Program-made: the position numbers and the translations under genes | In this document: positions 8,063 through 15,898 of the stretch, one piece after another | Position numbering within the stretch: the stretch's first letter is position 1 | Layout of the letters: every line of letters starts with the position of its first letter | Origin: a virus | Virus record (IMG/VR): IMGVR_UViG_3300020717_000186 | Location: 1-38,934 of that record | DNA length: 38,934 nucleotides | Direction: 5' to 3' (one strand) | Notes under the pieces: generated by a model | The model's input: the letters and a program-made list of their open reading frames with translations, nothing else | Database searches by the model: none | Told to the model about the DNA's origin: nothing

Positions 8063-8407
8063 TTAACCTTTTACAAATATTTGAATTAATAAAATTGTGA
8101 ATGCCAATAATAAACACACAATGGTTTTGGATGTGATAGGCTCTTTGAACAGGACACTACTTAATATACTGAATACAAATACACCTACTACAAACCCTAC
8201 CAACCTAGATAACCATAAACCACCATTACTATATTCTACCATACAACCAACTGATTTAATGAATATAAAACTAATTGGCATTGAAGCTAATATAATTAAG
8301 ATAGGATATTTTTCGTTCCAATGATATTTAATTCCACCCTGTAATTGTAGAAAGGTAAGAACTTGTGCTACCAATCCATACAATATACCTAATAATAACT
8401 TATTCAT
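8063..8407 (-). CDS. Four-span small membrane protein
   Basis: The 114-residue product has about four hydrophobic segments, with only short loops (KYHWNEKY, VEYSNGG). Length and layout resemble small multidrug-resistance/DMT half-transporters, but diagnostic residues are not clear. Its start overlaps the stop of the 52-residue gene by 8 nt. It might anchor or export something for the adjacent lipoprotein; this is inference. Confidence 0.65.
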   Translation of the reverse strand: MNKLLLGILYGLVAQVLTFLQLQGGIKYHWNEKYPILIILASMPISFIFIKSVGCMVEYSNGGLWLSRLVGFVVGVFVFSILSSVLFKEPITSKTIVCLLLAFTILLIQIFVKG

Positions 8408-8558
8408 TTAACTTAATTTTAATTCGTTTACTACCTCGATAGTGTAATCTATATGCTTTATTATATCTACCCCTTTCCCAATAGTGTGGTGTCCTACCAT
8501 AATAACCATTGATAAATGCATTGATAATTCTATTCAATACATACTTTGGATTTTTCAT
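8400..8558 (-). CDS. 52-residue basic aromatic protein
   Basis: The product is rich in Arg, Lys and Tyr (RTPHYWERGRYNKAYRLHYR), strongly basic and probably RNA- or DNA-binding. The ATG at 8558 overlaps the TAA of the preceding gene (TAATG), and its stop overlaps the next ATG. No family recognised. Confidence 0.6.
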   Translation of the reverse strand: MKNPKYVLNRIINAFINGYYGRTPHYWERGRYNKAYRLHYRGSKRIKIKLNE

Positions 8559-9061
8559 TATTTATATTTTTCTTTTAATACTATATCGTAGTAATCAATT
8601 GTTTCTTTACCATTAACACTACTCTTTGTCCATACCATTGGAAATTCATCTCTACATTGTTCTACCCTTTCCTGTTTTGATTTAGTTTTATCGGTATTGT
8701 TTTCATAGAATAACCATGCTTCCCAATAATGGTCAACTGCATTTCTATCCCTAAACCCTACCATAACAGCAATTTGATAACCAAAGAATACAAATGATAA
8801 TACAGGACCCCATTCGTATCTATAATCACAATCAGTCCATTTTGTTTTCCAACCTAAACTACAATAACTAAATCCAAATTTTTGTGGACGAGATGTTTTC
8901 CAACCTGGCTTCTCCTTATCCTTAACCCACACTCTTGGTAGGAAATAAGGAACGCCCACTTTTGTTTTACCACAATATGTTTTTATACTGAATGGTTTGA
9001 ATGGTGAGTTCAATGCCTTTAACCAATAGAAATCTTGTAGGATATATTTTAATTTTCTCAT
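8558..9061 (-). CDS. Trp/Tyr-rich hypothetical phage-type protein
   Basis: The 167-residue product is unusually rich in Trp, Tyr and Phe (WKTKWTDCDYRYEW, FVFFGYQIAVMVGFRD) with few obvious helices. It is likely a soluble beta-rich domain and not a membrane protein, since the hydrophobic part is short and followed by charged residues. It resembles small phage proteins of unknown role; no catalytic signature. Confidence 0.6.
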   Translation of the reverse strand: MRKLKYILQDFYWLKALNSPFKPFSIKTYCGKTKVGVPYFLPRVWVKDKEKPGWKTSRPQKFGFSYCSLGWKTKWTDCDYRYEWGPVLSFVFFGYQIAVMVGFRDRNAVDHYWEAWLFYENNTDKTKSKQERVEQCRDEFPMVWTKSSVNGKETIDYYDIVLKEKYK

Positions 9062-9064
9062 AAC

Positions 9065-9607
9065 TTATTTATTTAGTTTTTTAATACATTCATCAACCTT
9101 ATCTCTTAACCTACCACCATATCCAAAATCACCAGTAACTTGTACATGCCTCCACATTGGAATACGAGCATTCATCCATTTGAACTCTGCACTTAACTTC
9201 ATATCATCAATTGCAATCCAATTACTAATTTTATTATCCTTAGCCCATTTCGCAATTTGATGTGCTCTTTCAAACTCTAAAGATGGATTACTCATCTTAT
9301 TCCATATCCCCATTTGTCTGGTATTCATATGGGTTGTGGTATCAATAAGTTTTGCATAGATACCATACTCAATGAAAATGTCACTCATTTGTTTTAATGT
9401 GAAATGCATTTTCCAATCAGAACTTAACACTAATTCAGCATTTGTTTTATCACATATCTCAGCTAATGCTTCACAATCTGCCCTATCCCAAGCGTAAGGT
9501 ATTGTAAACTCTGCCGATGTGTTTTCGTTTATCTTAACCTTACCATCCATCCATGTTCCCCATGCTAATGGTCCATCTATATCGATGAATATTATTTTCT
9601 TTCTCAT
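9065..9607 (-). CDS. HAD-superfamily protein, HAD_SAK-like
   Basis: The N-terminus IIFIDIDGPLAWG has the HAD motif I DxD; LVLSSDWK supplies motif II and AIDDMK the late acidic motif. The pattern DIDGPL...LSSDW matches the small HAD subgroup found in Swiss-army-knife RNA-repair proteins, probably a 3'- or 2',3'-phosphate-processing enzyme. The match is from memory of motif patterns. The gene lies among unknown paralogs downstream of the DNA ligase gene, compatible with a nucleic-acid repair role. Confidence 0.65.
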   Translation of the reverse strand: MRKKIIFIDIDGPLAWGTWMDGKVKINENTSAEFTIPYAWDRADCEALAEICDKTNAELVLSSDWKMHFTLKQMSDIFIEYGIYAKLIDTTTHMNTRQMGIWNKMSNPSLEFERAHQIAKWAKDNKISNWIAIDDMKLSAEFKWMNARIPMWRHVQVTGDFGYGGRLRDKVDECIKKLNK

Positions 9608-9608
9608 A

Positions 9609-9902
9609 CTATAAATCTTTTAATGCTTCATTAAATGTAAGTTGAACATTCTTAATCATACCAAACCATTTAGCAGATACTCTATGATTACGCATTGTTC
9701 CATTGTCCACACTATACATATTTACACTTCTTTCACTATCCCATATAGGTTTTCGATATATGTGAATGATTACCCAATTTGTATCGGTATCTTGAAATGA
9801 AAATGTATATCTATCATCATGTTCTTCGGCTTCCTTTAATTTGTATTTGCCACCTACAAAATTCATTCCTAATATATCAGTCGGATTATTTATCTTTAAC
9901 AT
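9609..9902 (-). CDS. Alpha-family small beta protein (MLKINN type)
   Basis: The 97-residue protein starts with ML-x-I-x-N, continues with a YTFSF strand and an IYRK/V-x-L-x-R strand, and ends in a helix. Five further genes in 9.6-16 kb share this plan. No catalytic residues stand out. Likely a compact alpha/beta domain of unknown role, expanded by duplication. Confidence 0.6.
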   Translation of the reverse strand: MLKINNPTDILGMNFVGGKYKLKEAEEHDDRYTFSFQDTDTNWVIIHIYRKPIWDSERSVNMYSVDNGTMRNHRVSAKWFGMIKNVQLTFNEALKDL

Positions 9903-9903
9903 A

Positions 9904-10272
9904 TTACATTTTTTTTGCCATTTCGTAAAATACTTTTTTAAGTCCTTCCAAAGTAGTTATGTTTTCTTTGGGAGTAAGTGTCTGTCCTAATTTAACATCA
10001 CCACGTTTTGGGTCTACCTCATTCATTGTTACATGAGCAAGTCCACCATTTCCATCAATTGGTATAAACAAATCAATATTTATTCTTTCTGGAACTGAAT
10101 ATTGTTGTTTTACTTCACTTAAAGAAATAGTGTAATCTTTACCTCCCGGTGATGATGCTATTTCACTAACATCAATACATTTATACATTTGTGTATTTGC
10201 ATTGAATACTGGAATGTTAAACTCTTTATCTACTAACATCCATGCTCCTTTTTCTTTTTTAATTGATTTCAT
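9904..10272 (-). CDS. Gamma-family small protein (paralog of 16259-16621)
   Basis: Residues 11-34 carry MLVDKEFNIPVFNANTQMY, aligned with MLVDKVFEIPLFAATGQQY in the paralog. Both then have Y-x-V/C, a YSVPE motif, a beta-rich D-x-x-I section, VTMNE/VTLYE, and a C-terminal helix. Residues conserved between the copies (VDK, YSVPE) would define the fold. Function unknown. Confidence 0.65.
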   Translation of the reverse strand: MKSIKKEKGAWMLVDKEFNIPVFNANTQMYKCIDVSEIASSPGGKDYTISLSEVKQQYSVPERINIDLFIPIDGNGGLAHVTMNEVDPKRGDVKLGQTLTPKENITTLEGLKKVFYEMAKKM

Positions 10273-10283
10273 ACTTTATTATT

Positions 10284-10601
10284 TTATTTATTTGTTATTA
10301 TATCCCAATCCATAATTACATCATGCAAATATGCTAATAAACAAAATGGGTCTTTTACATTATACAATTCAAAGTTATATTCCAATGGTGAACTGGATAT
10401 ACTATCCCACAATTTCATTCTATACGAACCCTTATCACCCCAATCATGATGTCTATTCATATGAACTCTGAATGTAGTTGAATTAATGTTATCATGCATA
10501 AATTCAAATTCATATAAACTATTATATTCTTGAAAATGCATCACTTCAACTCTCTGTGAATTGATTGCTAATATTTTATCTAAATTTTGTATTGTTATCA
10601 T
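10284..10601 (-). CDS. Alpha-family small beta protein (MITIQN type)
   Basis: I start at the ATG at 10601 (MITIQNLDK), one base after the preceding stop and matching the paralogs; an upstream in-frame start would overlap the previous gene and add unrelated residues. The 105-residue product continues with YEFEF and FRVHMNRHH strands. Function unknown. Confidence 0.65.
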   Translation of the reverse strand: MITIQNLDKILAINSQRVEVMHFQEYNSLYEFEFMHDNINSTTFRVHMNRHHDWGDKGSYRMKLWDSISSSPLEYNFELYNVKDPFCLLAYLHDVIMDWDIITNK

Positions 10602-10602
10602 A

Positions 10603-10926
10603 TTAATCGTATTGTGATTCAAAATGTTCTATTCTATCTTTCACCCAATCGGTAAATGAATCCATTGTTTTCATAGTTGCTTTATCAAAGCTTCCTTTGT
10701 GTAGTGTATCAATCCAAGTAGTACCTTTACCATTTCCGGCTCTCCTTATTTCATATCTTTGATATTCCCATATCATAATAAATGCCAAAACATTGTTTGT
10801 ATTATCAGGAAAACGAAATACCCACACCTCAGGATGTACACCATCGTATTGAAACGAATATTCATATCCTTTTGATGTTGTGAATTTTGTATTATTTATC
10901 TTTCTAAAATTTATTGGTCTATTCAT
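10603..10926 (-). CDS. Beta-family protein (paralog of the N-terminal half of 14535-15077)
   Basis: The N-terminus PINFRKINN aligns with PVNFQKVDN in the other gene. The middle has a W/D-x-YEIR/YNVKI strand, and TMKTMDSFTDWVKDR aligns with YMKTLSLFKEFVHDN. This copy lacks the SWIM zinc finger that the 180-residue relative has at its C-terminus. It overlaps the ligase gene by 8 nt. Function unknown. Confidence 0.7.
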   Translation of the reverse strand: MNRPINFRKINNTKFTTSKGYEYSFQYDGVHPEVWVFRFPDNTNNVLAFIMIWEYQRYEIRRAGNGKGTTWIDTLHKGSFDKATMKTMDSFTDWVKDRIEHFESQYD

Positions 10927-12013
10927 AACTTTCTCTATCTATATTAATTACATAAGGGAAACGAGGTATTCCATCTGGCGTTAAGTTAAAATACTTAATC
11001 GTTGCTTGTTTACCTATTAGTTTCTTTTTACTTTTAAGCATTTCAGCAGTTTCATCCCAAGTTCCTTTTACATTTGATTTGAAGCGTTTACCATCCTCTG
11101 TCTCAAATACCATATACCCAGCAGTTCCAGTTCGGTTTCCCTCACCCTCTACAATATCTAAAATAGTATATTCATCATCAACAAACGATTTGTGTTTTAA
11201 TAAGTTCTTACTTCGTTTGTTTTCATACAAACCATCTATTCTTAACATCTGTCCTTCGTAACCTGCTTCTACATATTCACCATATCGTTCCATTACAATA
11301 TCTTCATTTTTGGCCAAATGTGTTTTTACTACAATACATTCTTTTGGTAATCTCAATGAACATAATGTTGAATATCTAACCTTAAATGTATCATCAACAC
11401 TTGGTAAATCGTAAATGTGATACTGAATATTCTTTTTACTTTCTTTTAAGTCCTCATCCGTTGGTTTTGTTTTCTTAACTAACGATACAATTTTATTGAA
11501 ATCATTAGCAAACTTATCAGCATATAACTCACCATCAAATATCAAATCAGGCGTTTCCTCAAATAGTGGAACTAATGCTTTGAAAATATGTGGAGCTGAA
11601 ATGATTGGTTTACCATTTCTACTAAACATACCATGTCGTGTCACTATACAACGAATACCATCTAACTTTGGTTGAGAGTAAATAGGATATGTAACCTTAT
11701 CTTTACAATCTTCCCATTTAGCAGCTAACATAGGTTCAAAGTATTGTTGCTTATTAATATCTTTAACATTCTCAAAGTAACCACTCTCTAACTTCTTTGT
11801 TCGTTTAGCTACCGCTTCTTTCATTGCTTGCTCCTTATCGGTAGTTTCATTTAACTTACCCTCATTCTTACCATAAACGATTGTCCATTCATTCGTTGTA
11901 ATTTGTCCACCAACTTGTCCACTATGAGTTCGGTATTTATTACCCACTACTTCAATTGTCCACTCTTGCGTTGCACCAGTCTTTGTCTTTTTGTAAATCG
12001 TTTCTAATTTCAT
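10919..12013 (-). CDS. ATP-dependent DNA ligase with N-terminal WGR domain
   Basis: Residues 1-85 form a WGR-like domain (EWTIEVVGNKYRTHSG), an arrangement known in phage and eukaryotic-like ligases. Ligase motif I is KLDGIR with the adenylated Lys116; motif III is FDGELYA, IV is GYEGQMLRIDG and V is LLKHKSF. The enzyme joins nicked DNA through an AMP intermediate. Length (364) fits a minimal ligase with an OB domain. It sits in the middle of the operon from the promoter block at 13.4 kb, with metallophosphoesterase upstream and HAD protein downstream. Confidence 0.9.
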   Translation of the reverse strand: MKLETIYKKTKTGATQEWTIEVVGNKYRTHSGQVGGQITTNEWTIVYGKNEGKLNETTDKEQAMKEAVAKRTKKLESGYFENVKDINKQQYFEPMLAAKWEDCKDKVTYPIYSQPKLDGIRCIVTRHGMFSRNGKPIISAPHIFKALVPLFEETPDLIFDGELYADKFANDFNKIVSLVKKTKPTDEDLKESKKNIQYHIYDLPSVDDTFKVRYSTLCSLRLPKECIVVKTHLAKNEDIVMERYGEYVEAGYEGQMLRIDGLYENKRSKNLLKHKSFVDDEYTILDIVEGEGNRTGTAGYMVFETEDGKRFKSNVKGTWDETAEMLKSKKKLIGKQATIKYFNLTPDGIPRFPYVINIDRESYE

Positions 12014-12023
12014 ATTTTATATT

Positions 12024-12335
12024 TTAGCATTTATCTAATAATTGTAAACAGTCTCTAACACATACGGCACCTTCAACGGCATCTTTTAATTGATTTGGTG
12101 TCACTTCAATAATTGTTCCACTTTTCCAACCCATAACAAACATTTGATATTTACCCAATTCATTTCGGTTTCTATTTAACCACACTTCAATCTTTCTACT
12201 ATTGTAATTTTGTTTCATTACAAACACATAATGATTTCCAGATATCAAATTGTTATTATCTAATCTAAATCCGTTTATTCGGTTACCATTTGCAGAGAGT
12301 CCTACTATACCATCTATATTATTTATTGTTAGCAT
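12024..12335 (-). CDS. Alpha-family small beta protein (MLTINN type)
   Basis: The 103-residue product begins MLTINNID and has a YVFVM strand and an IEVWLNRNR strand, like the other family members. The helical C-terminus has Cys residues (VCVRDCLQLLDKC) not conserved elsewhere. Unknown function. Confidence 0.65.
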   Translation of the reverse strand: MLTINNIDGIVGLSANGNRINGFRLDNNNLISGNHYVFVMKQNYNSRKIEVWLNRNRNELGKYQMFVMGWKSGTIIEVTPNQLKDAVEGAVCVRDCLQLLDKC

Positions 12336-12341
12336 ATTATA

Positions 12342-12995
12342 TTATTTATAGTTTTCTACAATTTCATGATGGTCAAATTCAAATAAACTTTTGATTGGTT
12401 GGTTTCTCAACAACTTAAATACTTCACTCATTTCAATTGGATATAAATTGTTACCATCACAACCTACATCCATCATTTTACCTAAACCAATTCTTTTATC
12501 GGCAGTAAAGTGAACGTGTCCGTGCAAATGAATTGAACCTCTTGCCATATTATCCCAACTTGCAATTGGAAAGTGCATTAATATAAATTTATGTTCACCA
12601 CTAAACGGCGTACCCACATTCCATTTTACAGTCAAGTCCAAATATTTGTTTACTGAACTAAATAAGTTTTGGCAATCAAATCTATTGTTTTCAATGTGGT
12701 GGTCGTGATTACCCAATATAAGGTGAACATTCTTACATACAATTTGGTCTCTAAACTTTTGTATTTGTTCAAACCCACCGAAGCTCCAATCTCCCAAATG
12801 AAATAAAATATCATCTTGTCCAACTACTTCATTTATATTACCAACTAAATGTGCGTTCATATGTTCTAATGTATTGAACTCTCTACAAGTCACCGGGTCT
12901 GTCCACTTTGTTGTTGAACTACAAATGTTAGCGTGGTTATAATGTGTGTCACTTGTAAACCATAACTTCTGACCTTTATTTAGTGTTAATTTCAT
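12342..12995 (-). CDS. Calcineurin-like metallophosphoesterase
   Basis: Motifs in order are FTSDTHYNH (Asp16, His18), FHLGDWSF, LGNHDHH, LMHFP and HLHGHVH, the complete dinuclear metal centre. The 217-residue size and the SDTHYNH...LHGHVH pattern match small phage phosphoesterases related to YfcE-like hydrolases, which act on phosphodiesters. Start at 12995 leaves 18 nt to the upstream gene. It is distinct from the enzyme at 4607-5317, sharing only the motifs. Confidence 0.88.
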   Translation of the reverse strand: MKLTLNKGQKLWFTSDTHYNHANICSSTTKWTDPVTCREFNTLEHMNAHLVGNINEVVGQDDILFHLGDWSFGGFEQIQKFRDQIVCKNVHLILGNHDHHIENNRFDCQNLFSSVNKYLDLTVKWNVGTPFSGEHKFILMHFPIASWDNMARGSIHLHGHVHFTADKRIGLGKMMDVGCDGNNLYPIEMSEVFKLLRNQPIKSLFEFDHHEIVENYK

Positions 12996-13013
12996 AACTT
13001 ATTATTTGTTTTA

Positions 13014-13364
13014 TTATTTAATATAAGAAGGTCCATATTCACCCCATTGAGCAGTACCATCTATAATGTTACCTCTACTATGTTTTGCAGGTGCTTTCCA
13101 AGTTGCGGCTTTTAACAAATCACCTTTCTTAATCGGTGCACCTTTTAAGTCACCATCCACTCTACTAATAAATCCCCAACAACTACTACCACACCATAAA
13201 CGAATGTATTTGTTACCAATTTCAGGTATCACATCTTGATATTGGTCAGGCATACTTGCGTTTGTGTAATACTTAAATCGTTTATCATTAACTTCATCAA
13301 TAAATGCGGCAACAATAGGATTGCCTTTAAGATACTCTATTGCTTTTTCATCAATTACTCTCAT
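13014..13364 (-). CDS. Phage-type conserved small protein, first gene after promoter block A
   Basis: Residues about 50-90 contain KYIRLWCGSSCWGFISRVDG then IKKGDLLKAATWKAPAKHSR, a pattern seen in a widespread small phage protein family (WGFI...GDILKAA.W.APA..RGN), ending in a GPSYI segment. Its role is unknown. It is the first gene behind promoter block A with a leader of roughly 45 nt, and starts the ligase operon. Confidence 0.7.
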   Translation of the reverse strand: MRVIDEKAIEYLKGNPIVAAFIDEVNDKRFKYYTNASMPDQYQDVIPEIGNKYIRLWCGSSCWGFISRVDGDLKGAPIKKGDLLKAATWKAPAKHSRGNIIDGTAQWGEYGPSYIK

Positions 13365-13411
13365 ATTATAAATTTTTGTTATGTATTGTACCCTATCCTG
13401 TCGGTAATAGT

Positions 13412-13441
13412 CTAAATTACGACTTTTTTGCGACGTGGCAA
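13412..13441 (-). promoter_or_regulatory. Promoter of block A (-33/-7)
   Basis: On the minus strand TTG (13441-13439) lies 19 nt before TAATTTAG (13419-13412), matching the Bacteroidota -33/-7 pattern. The dyad units begin 25 nt further upstream. It should drive the operon starting at 13364, which includes the DNA ligase. Confidence 0.7.
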
Positions 13442-13466
13442 TGCATTTAGGTAACTATTTTTAAAA

Positions 13467-13554
13467 GTTTTTATTGAGTATCAACGAGTTACGTCAAACA
13501 ATTATAACCCATTGAATACCAACTAGTTATAACTTGCTGATAATCAATGAGTTA
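13467..13554. repeat. Dyad array A, three 25-bp units
   Basis: Units at 13467-13491, 13505-13529 and 13530-13554 match half-site TAACTNNTTGAT, one centre base, then its inverse. The third unit misses one consensus position; the second is directly abutting. The first retains mainly the centre and the promoter-distal arm. They lie upstream of the -33 of block A, so an operator or activator array is likely; read-through RNA from the upstream gene could also fold here. Confidence 0.75.
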
Positions 13555-13585
13555 TGAAATATACCCAACATATTAAGATTTTTTA

Positions 13586-13855
13586 CTATATCTTAGGTAG
13601 TTGCTGTATTTTTTCCATTACGTCCGTTACATCCATAGGTCTTAAATAACCTATAACATCATCCGTAACAGGTGTTTCATATGTTAAATTACCATCGTTA
13701 TCTAATACTGCCAATTCATACAAATCCTTATCACCACCATAAGTGTAAGGTGTTTTAACTACTGATGCACCATATCCATTATCAAATGTAATACGGCTCA
13801 TAATACCTACACCCATTAAGTGTGGTACAAATTCTAAATCATTAAATGTTTTCAT
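13586..13855 (-). CDS. Small hypothetical protein at the operon end
   Basis: The 89-residue product is beta-rich (GIMSRITFDNGYGASVVK) with a helical end (VTDVMEKIQQL). A weak AAGAT/ATCTT stem lies just downstream at 13572-13595, before dyad array A. Family not recognised. Confidence 0.6.
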   Translation of the reverse strand: MKTFNDLEFVPHLMGVGIMSRITFDNGYGASVVKTPYTYGGDKDLYELAVLDNDGNLTYETPVTDDVIGYLRPMDVTDVMEKIQQLPKI

Positions 13856-13861
13856 TGTGTT

Positions 13862-14221
13862 TTAATTTATTTTTTTACTAGGGTTATTTTGTGACCATGC
13901 TGGTATATTCATCTGCCAATTACCATTACCTGCCATTTTACATATTATATACCCAAACCAATCTAAATTCTGGATACAATCTAATGTCACTGCGGTATTA
14001 TTATGATGCATATGTGTTTGATATAATTGGTATCTATACTTTGCTTTTTTAGTTCGTGTCAATTCCATACCGATATAGTCCTCTTTTACTCCATCACGAT
14101 TTAAGTAAACTAATATATGATAGCTGTCTGCCATTTGTGTTATAGATTCGATACCTAATGTATATTCTTTATATTCAATAAAGTCACCTATTATTTTTGA
14201 ATAGTTTTTAATGTGTAACAT
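13862..14221 (-). CDS. Alpha-family small protein (MLHIKN type)
   Basis: The 119-residue product starts MLHIKNYSKIIG, has a YHILVYLNR strand and an aromatic YRYQLYQTHMHH strand followed by a Trp-containing helix. It lies 1 nt from the next paralog. Unknown function. Confidence 0.6.
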   Translation of the reverse strand: MLHIKNYSKIIGDFIEYKEYTLGIESITQMADSYHILVYLNRDGVKEDYIGMELTRTKKAKYRYQLYQTHMHHNNTAVTLDCIQNLDWFGYIICKMAGNGNWQMNIPAWSQNNPSKKIN

Positions 14222-14222
14222 A

Positions 14223-14531
14223 TTATCCTCTTGCTGATTTAATTAATTTGGTAAATGTGTATATCACCATACCCTTTGCTTTTACTTCATCCTCACTTAA
14301 ATACTCACCCAATTCTGCTTCAGGACAACCAAATAGATATTTTGTAGGTATACCACCCTGTCCCAATTCTCTATAAAAGAAAATGTTGTATGTTGCACCC
14401 TCATGATTTCTTAAACATATATGATATATATTATAACCATTTTTTTTCTTTTCTATAATATCATCTATATAAATCCCATCATATATTTGCATATGCATTA
14501 ACTCTGATCTTATATTTGCAATTGTTATCAT
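14223..14531 (-). CDS. Alpha-family small protein (MITIAN type)
   Basis: The 102-residue product begins MITIANIRSEL, with NIYHICLRN and NIFFYREL strands and an acidic helix (YLSEDEVKAKG). It is the adjacent relative of 13862-14221, and the tandem placement suggests local duplication. Unknown. Confidence 0.6.
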   Translation of the reverse strand: MITIANIRSELMHMQIYDGIYIDDIIEKKKNGYNIYHICLRNHEGATYNIFFYRELGQGGIPTKYLFGCPEAELGEYLSEDEVKAKGMVIYTFTKLIKSARG

Positions 14532-14534
14532 ATA

Positions 14535-15077
14535 CTACGGATTTAATTGTTTAATATGTTTACAAGTTTGTGGTAATGATTTACTATACTGATATGCAGG
14601 ACAAGTACAACTCCATAACCCAGCTAACCCACCAACATTTTCTGTCACTACATACGATGTCGGACCTGAACTACTTGCGACTGTATGTGATATTTCAACC
14701 GCATCTAATTCAGTTAGTCCCATTGTATTAGGTTCTATTTTGTGTAAAGATACTTTCGATGCTACATCCAACATATTATCATGAACAAACTCTTTGAATA
14801 AACTTAATGTTTTCATATATGATTTTGGTATTGGTAAGTTTTCATGTATATACCAACCATCAACTCCCTCACCTAAAGCACATATTTTAACATTGTATTT
14901 ATCATTTGCCCAATCCATTTCAAATAGAACGGCATTGTTCCACGTTTGGGCAGGTCCTCCATTATCTTGGAATACAAAAAATCCTTCAGGTGAATTACAT
15001 ACATCTATTCTAATACTCTGACTTTTTATTTTTAATATTTCGTTGTCTACCTTTTGAAAGTTTACTGGCTTTTGCAT
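14535..15077 (-). CDS. Beta-family protein fused to a SWIM zinc finger
   Basis: Residues 1-105 are the paralog of 10603-10926. The C-terminal part (LWSCTCPAY then TCKHIKQL) is a SWIM finger, C-x-C-xn-C-x-H, which binds zinc and usually DNA or protein. The start at 15077 is supported by the conserved PVNFQKVDN, although it lies 68 nt inside the upstream glucosaminidase gene. It ends in TAG. Confidence 0.75.
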   Translation of the reverse strand: MQKPVNFQKVDNEILKIKSQSIRIDVCNSPEGFFVFQDNGGPAQTWNNAVLFEMDWANDKYNVKICALGEGVDGWYIHENLPIPKSYMKTLSLFKEFVHDNMLDVASKVSLHKIEPNTMGLTELDAVEISHTVASSSGPTSYVVTENVGGLAGLWSCTCPAYQYSKSLPQTCKHIKQLNP

Positions 15078-15588
15078 GTTTAATAGTTTTATGTTTAATT
15101 ACTTTTGGTTCTACCTTTGGTTCATCCGTTTCTAAATTCAATCTACTTAATATATCCTTTAATTGGTCACTATAATTCCTACCAACTTCACTATATACTT
15201 TGTCCAAATATCTAAAGTATTGTGCTCTACTGGATGGTATAATACTTTCTCGTGTTGATTGTAATAAATAATAATCAATAACACTCATTCTCCAATTTGC
15301 GTAGTGTGCATATCCGTTTAATGTAGTATCACTTGTTGTCATTCTGGTGTATGCCCGCCTCATTCCGAATAGGTTATTGTTATTAACACAATTACGGGAT
15401 TTAAACCACCCACTCTCTAATATCGCCTGTGCTACTATAATATCTTTATGTTTAAATGGTAACGACCACACTGCCATTTGAACATTCTTTACATTCATAC
15501 TGTCCTCTTTTGTTAAGGATGTATCTAAATTTTGTCCGTTACAACTAAATGTTGCAAATAATAATAACCCCACTAATAATTTTTTCAT
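15010..15588 (-). CDS. Glucosaminidase-domain lipoprotein
   Basis: MKKLLVGLLLFATFSCNG is a lipoprotein signal with Cys16. AILESGWFKSR places the catalytic-type Glu58, followed by NNLFGMRRAY and YANWRMSVIDYYLL, the usual FlgJ/GH73-type blocks. It should cleave peptidoglycan glycan strands at the outer face of the host wall. The last 40 residues are strongly basic (KTIKHAKASKLSKGRQR) and encoded in the region overlapping the next gene. A phage lysis or envelope-remodelling role is plausible; export is by the host Sec/Lol route. Confidence 0.8.
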   Translation of the reverse strand: MKKLLVGLLLFATFSCNGQNLDTSLTKEDSMNVKNVQMAVWSLPFKHKDIIVAQAILESGWFKSRNCVNNNNLFGMRRAYTRMTTSDTTLNGYAHYANWRMSVIDYYLLQSTRESIIPSSRAQYFRYLDKVYSEVGRNYSDQLKDILSRLNLETDEPKVEPKVIKHKTIKHAKASKLSKGRQRNIKNKKSEY

Positions 15589-15589
15589 T

Positions 15590-15898
15590 TTATAATAATT
15601 TAGGTGACCAACTATCTGTCATTAATTTAAGTTTATCCATCAGTTTTGTAATATCCACTATATCCTCATGCTTTATCCAATATGGATATCTTACACAATG
15701 TGCTTCGTTACTCCATTTACCAATTATGTAATAACCATTTTCTACTGGCTTTCTTTCTAACATAATATATTGTCGCATATGGTCTCTCCATACACTAATT
15801 TCATAACGGTCAACTTTTTCAGTAATACTTTCAATATAGTTTTGTTCATCCCATCTTTGTTCTTTAAGTTTCTTAAAGTTATTAATTGTTAGTTTCAT
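15590..15898 (-). CDS. Alpha-family small protein (MKLTINN type)
   Basis: I start at the ATG at 15898 (MKLTINNFK) since the paralogs begin there; an upstream in-frame codon adds nine non-conserved residues. It has YEISVWRDH and YIMLERKPV strands and a C-terminal helix. It overlaps the upstream zincin gene by 17 nt. Function unknown. Confidence 0.65.
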   Translation of the reverse strand: MKLTINNFKKLKEQRWDEQNYIESITEKVDRYEISVWRDHMRQYIMLERKPVENGYYIIGKWSNEAHCVRYPYWIKHEDIVDITKLMDKLKLMTDSWSPKLL

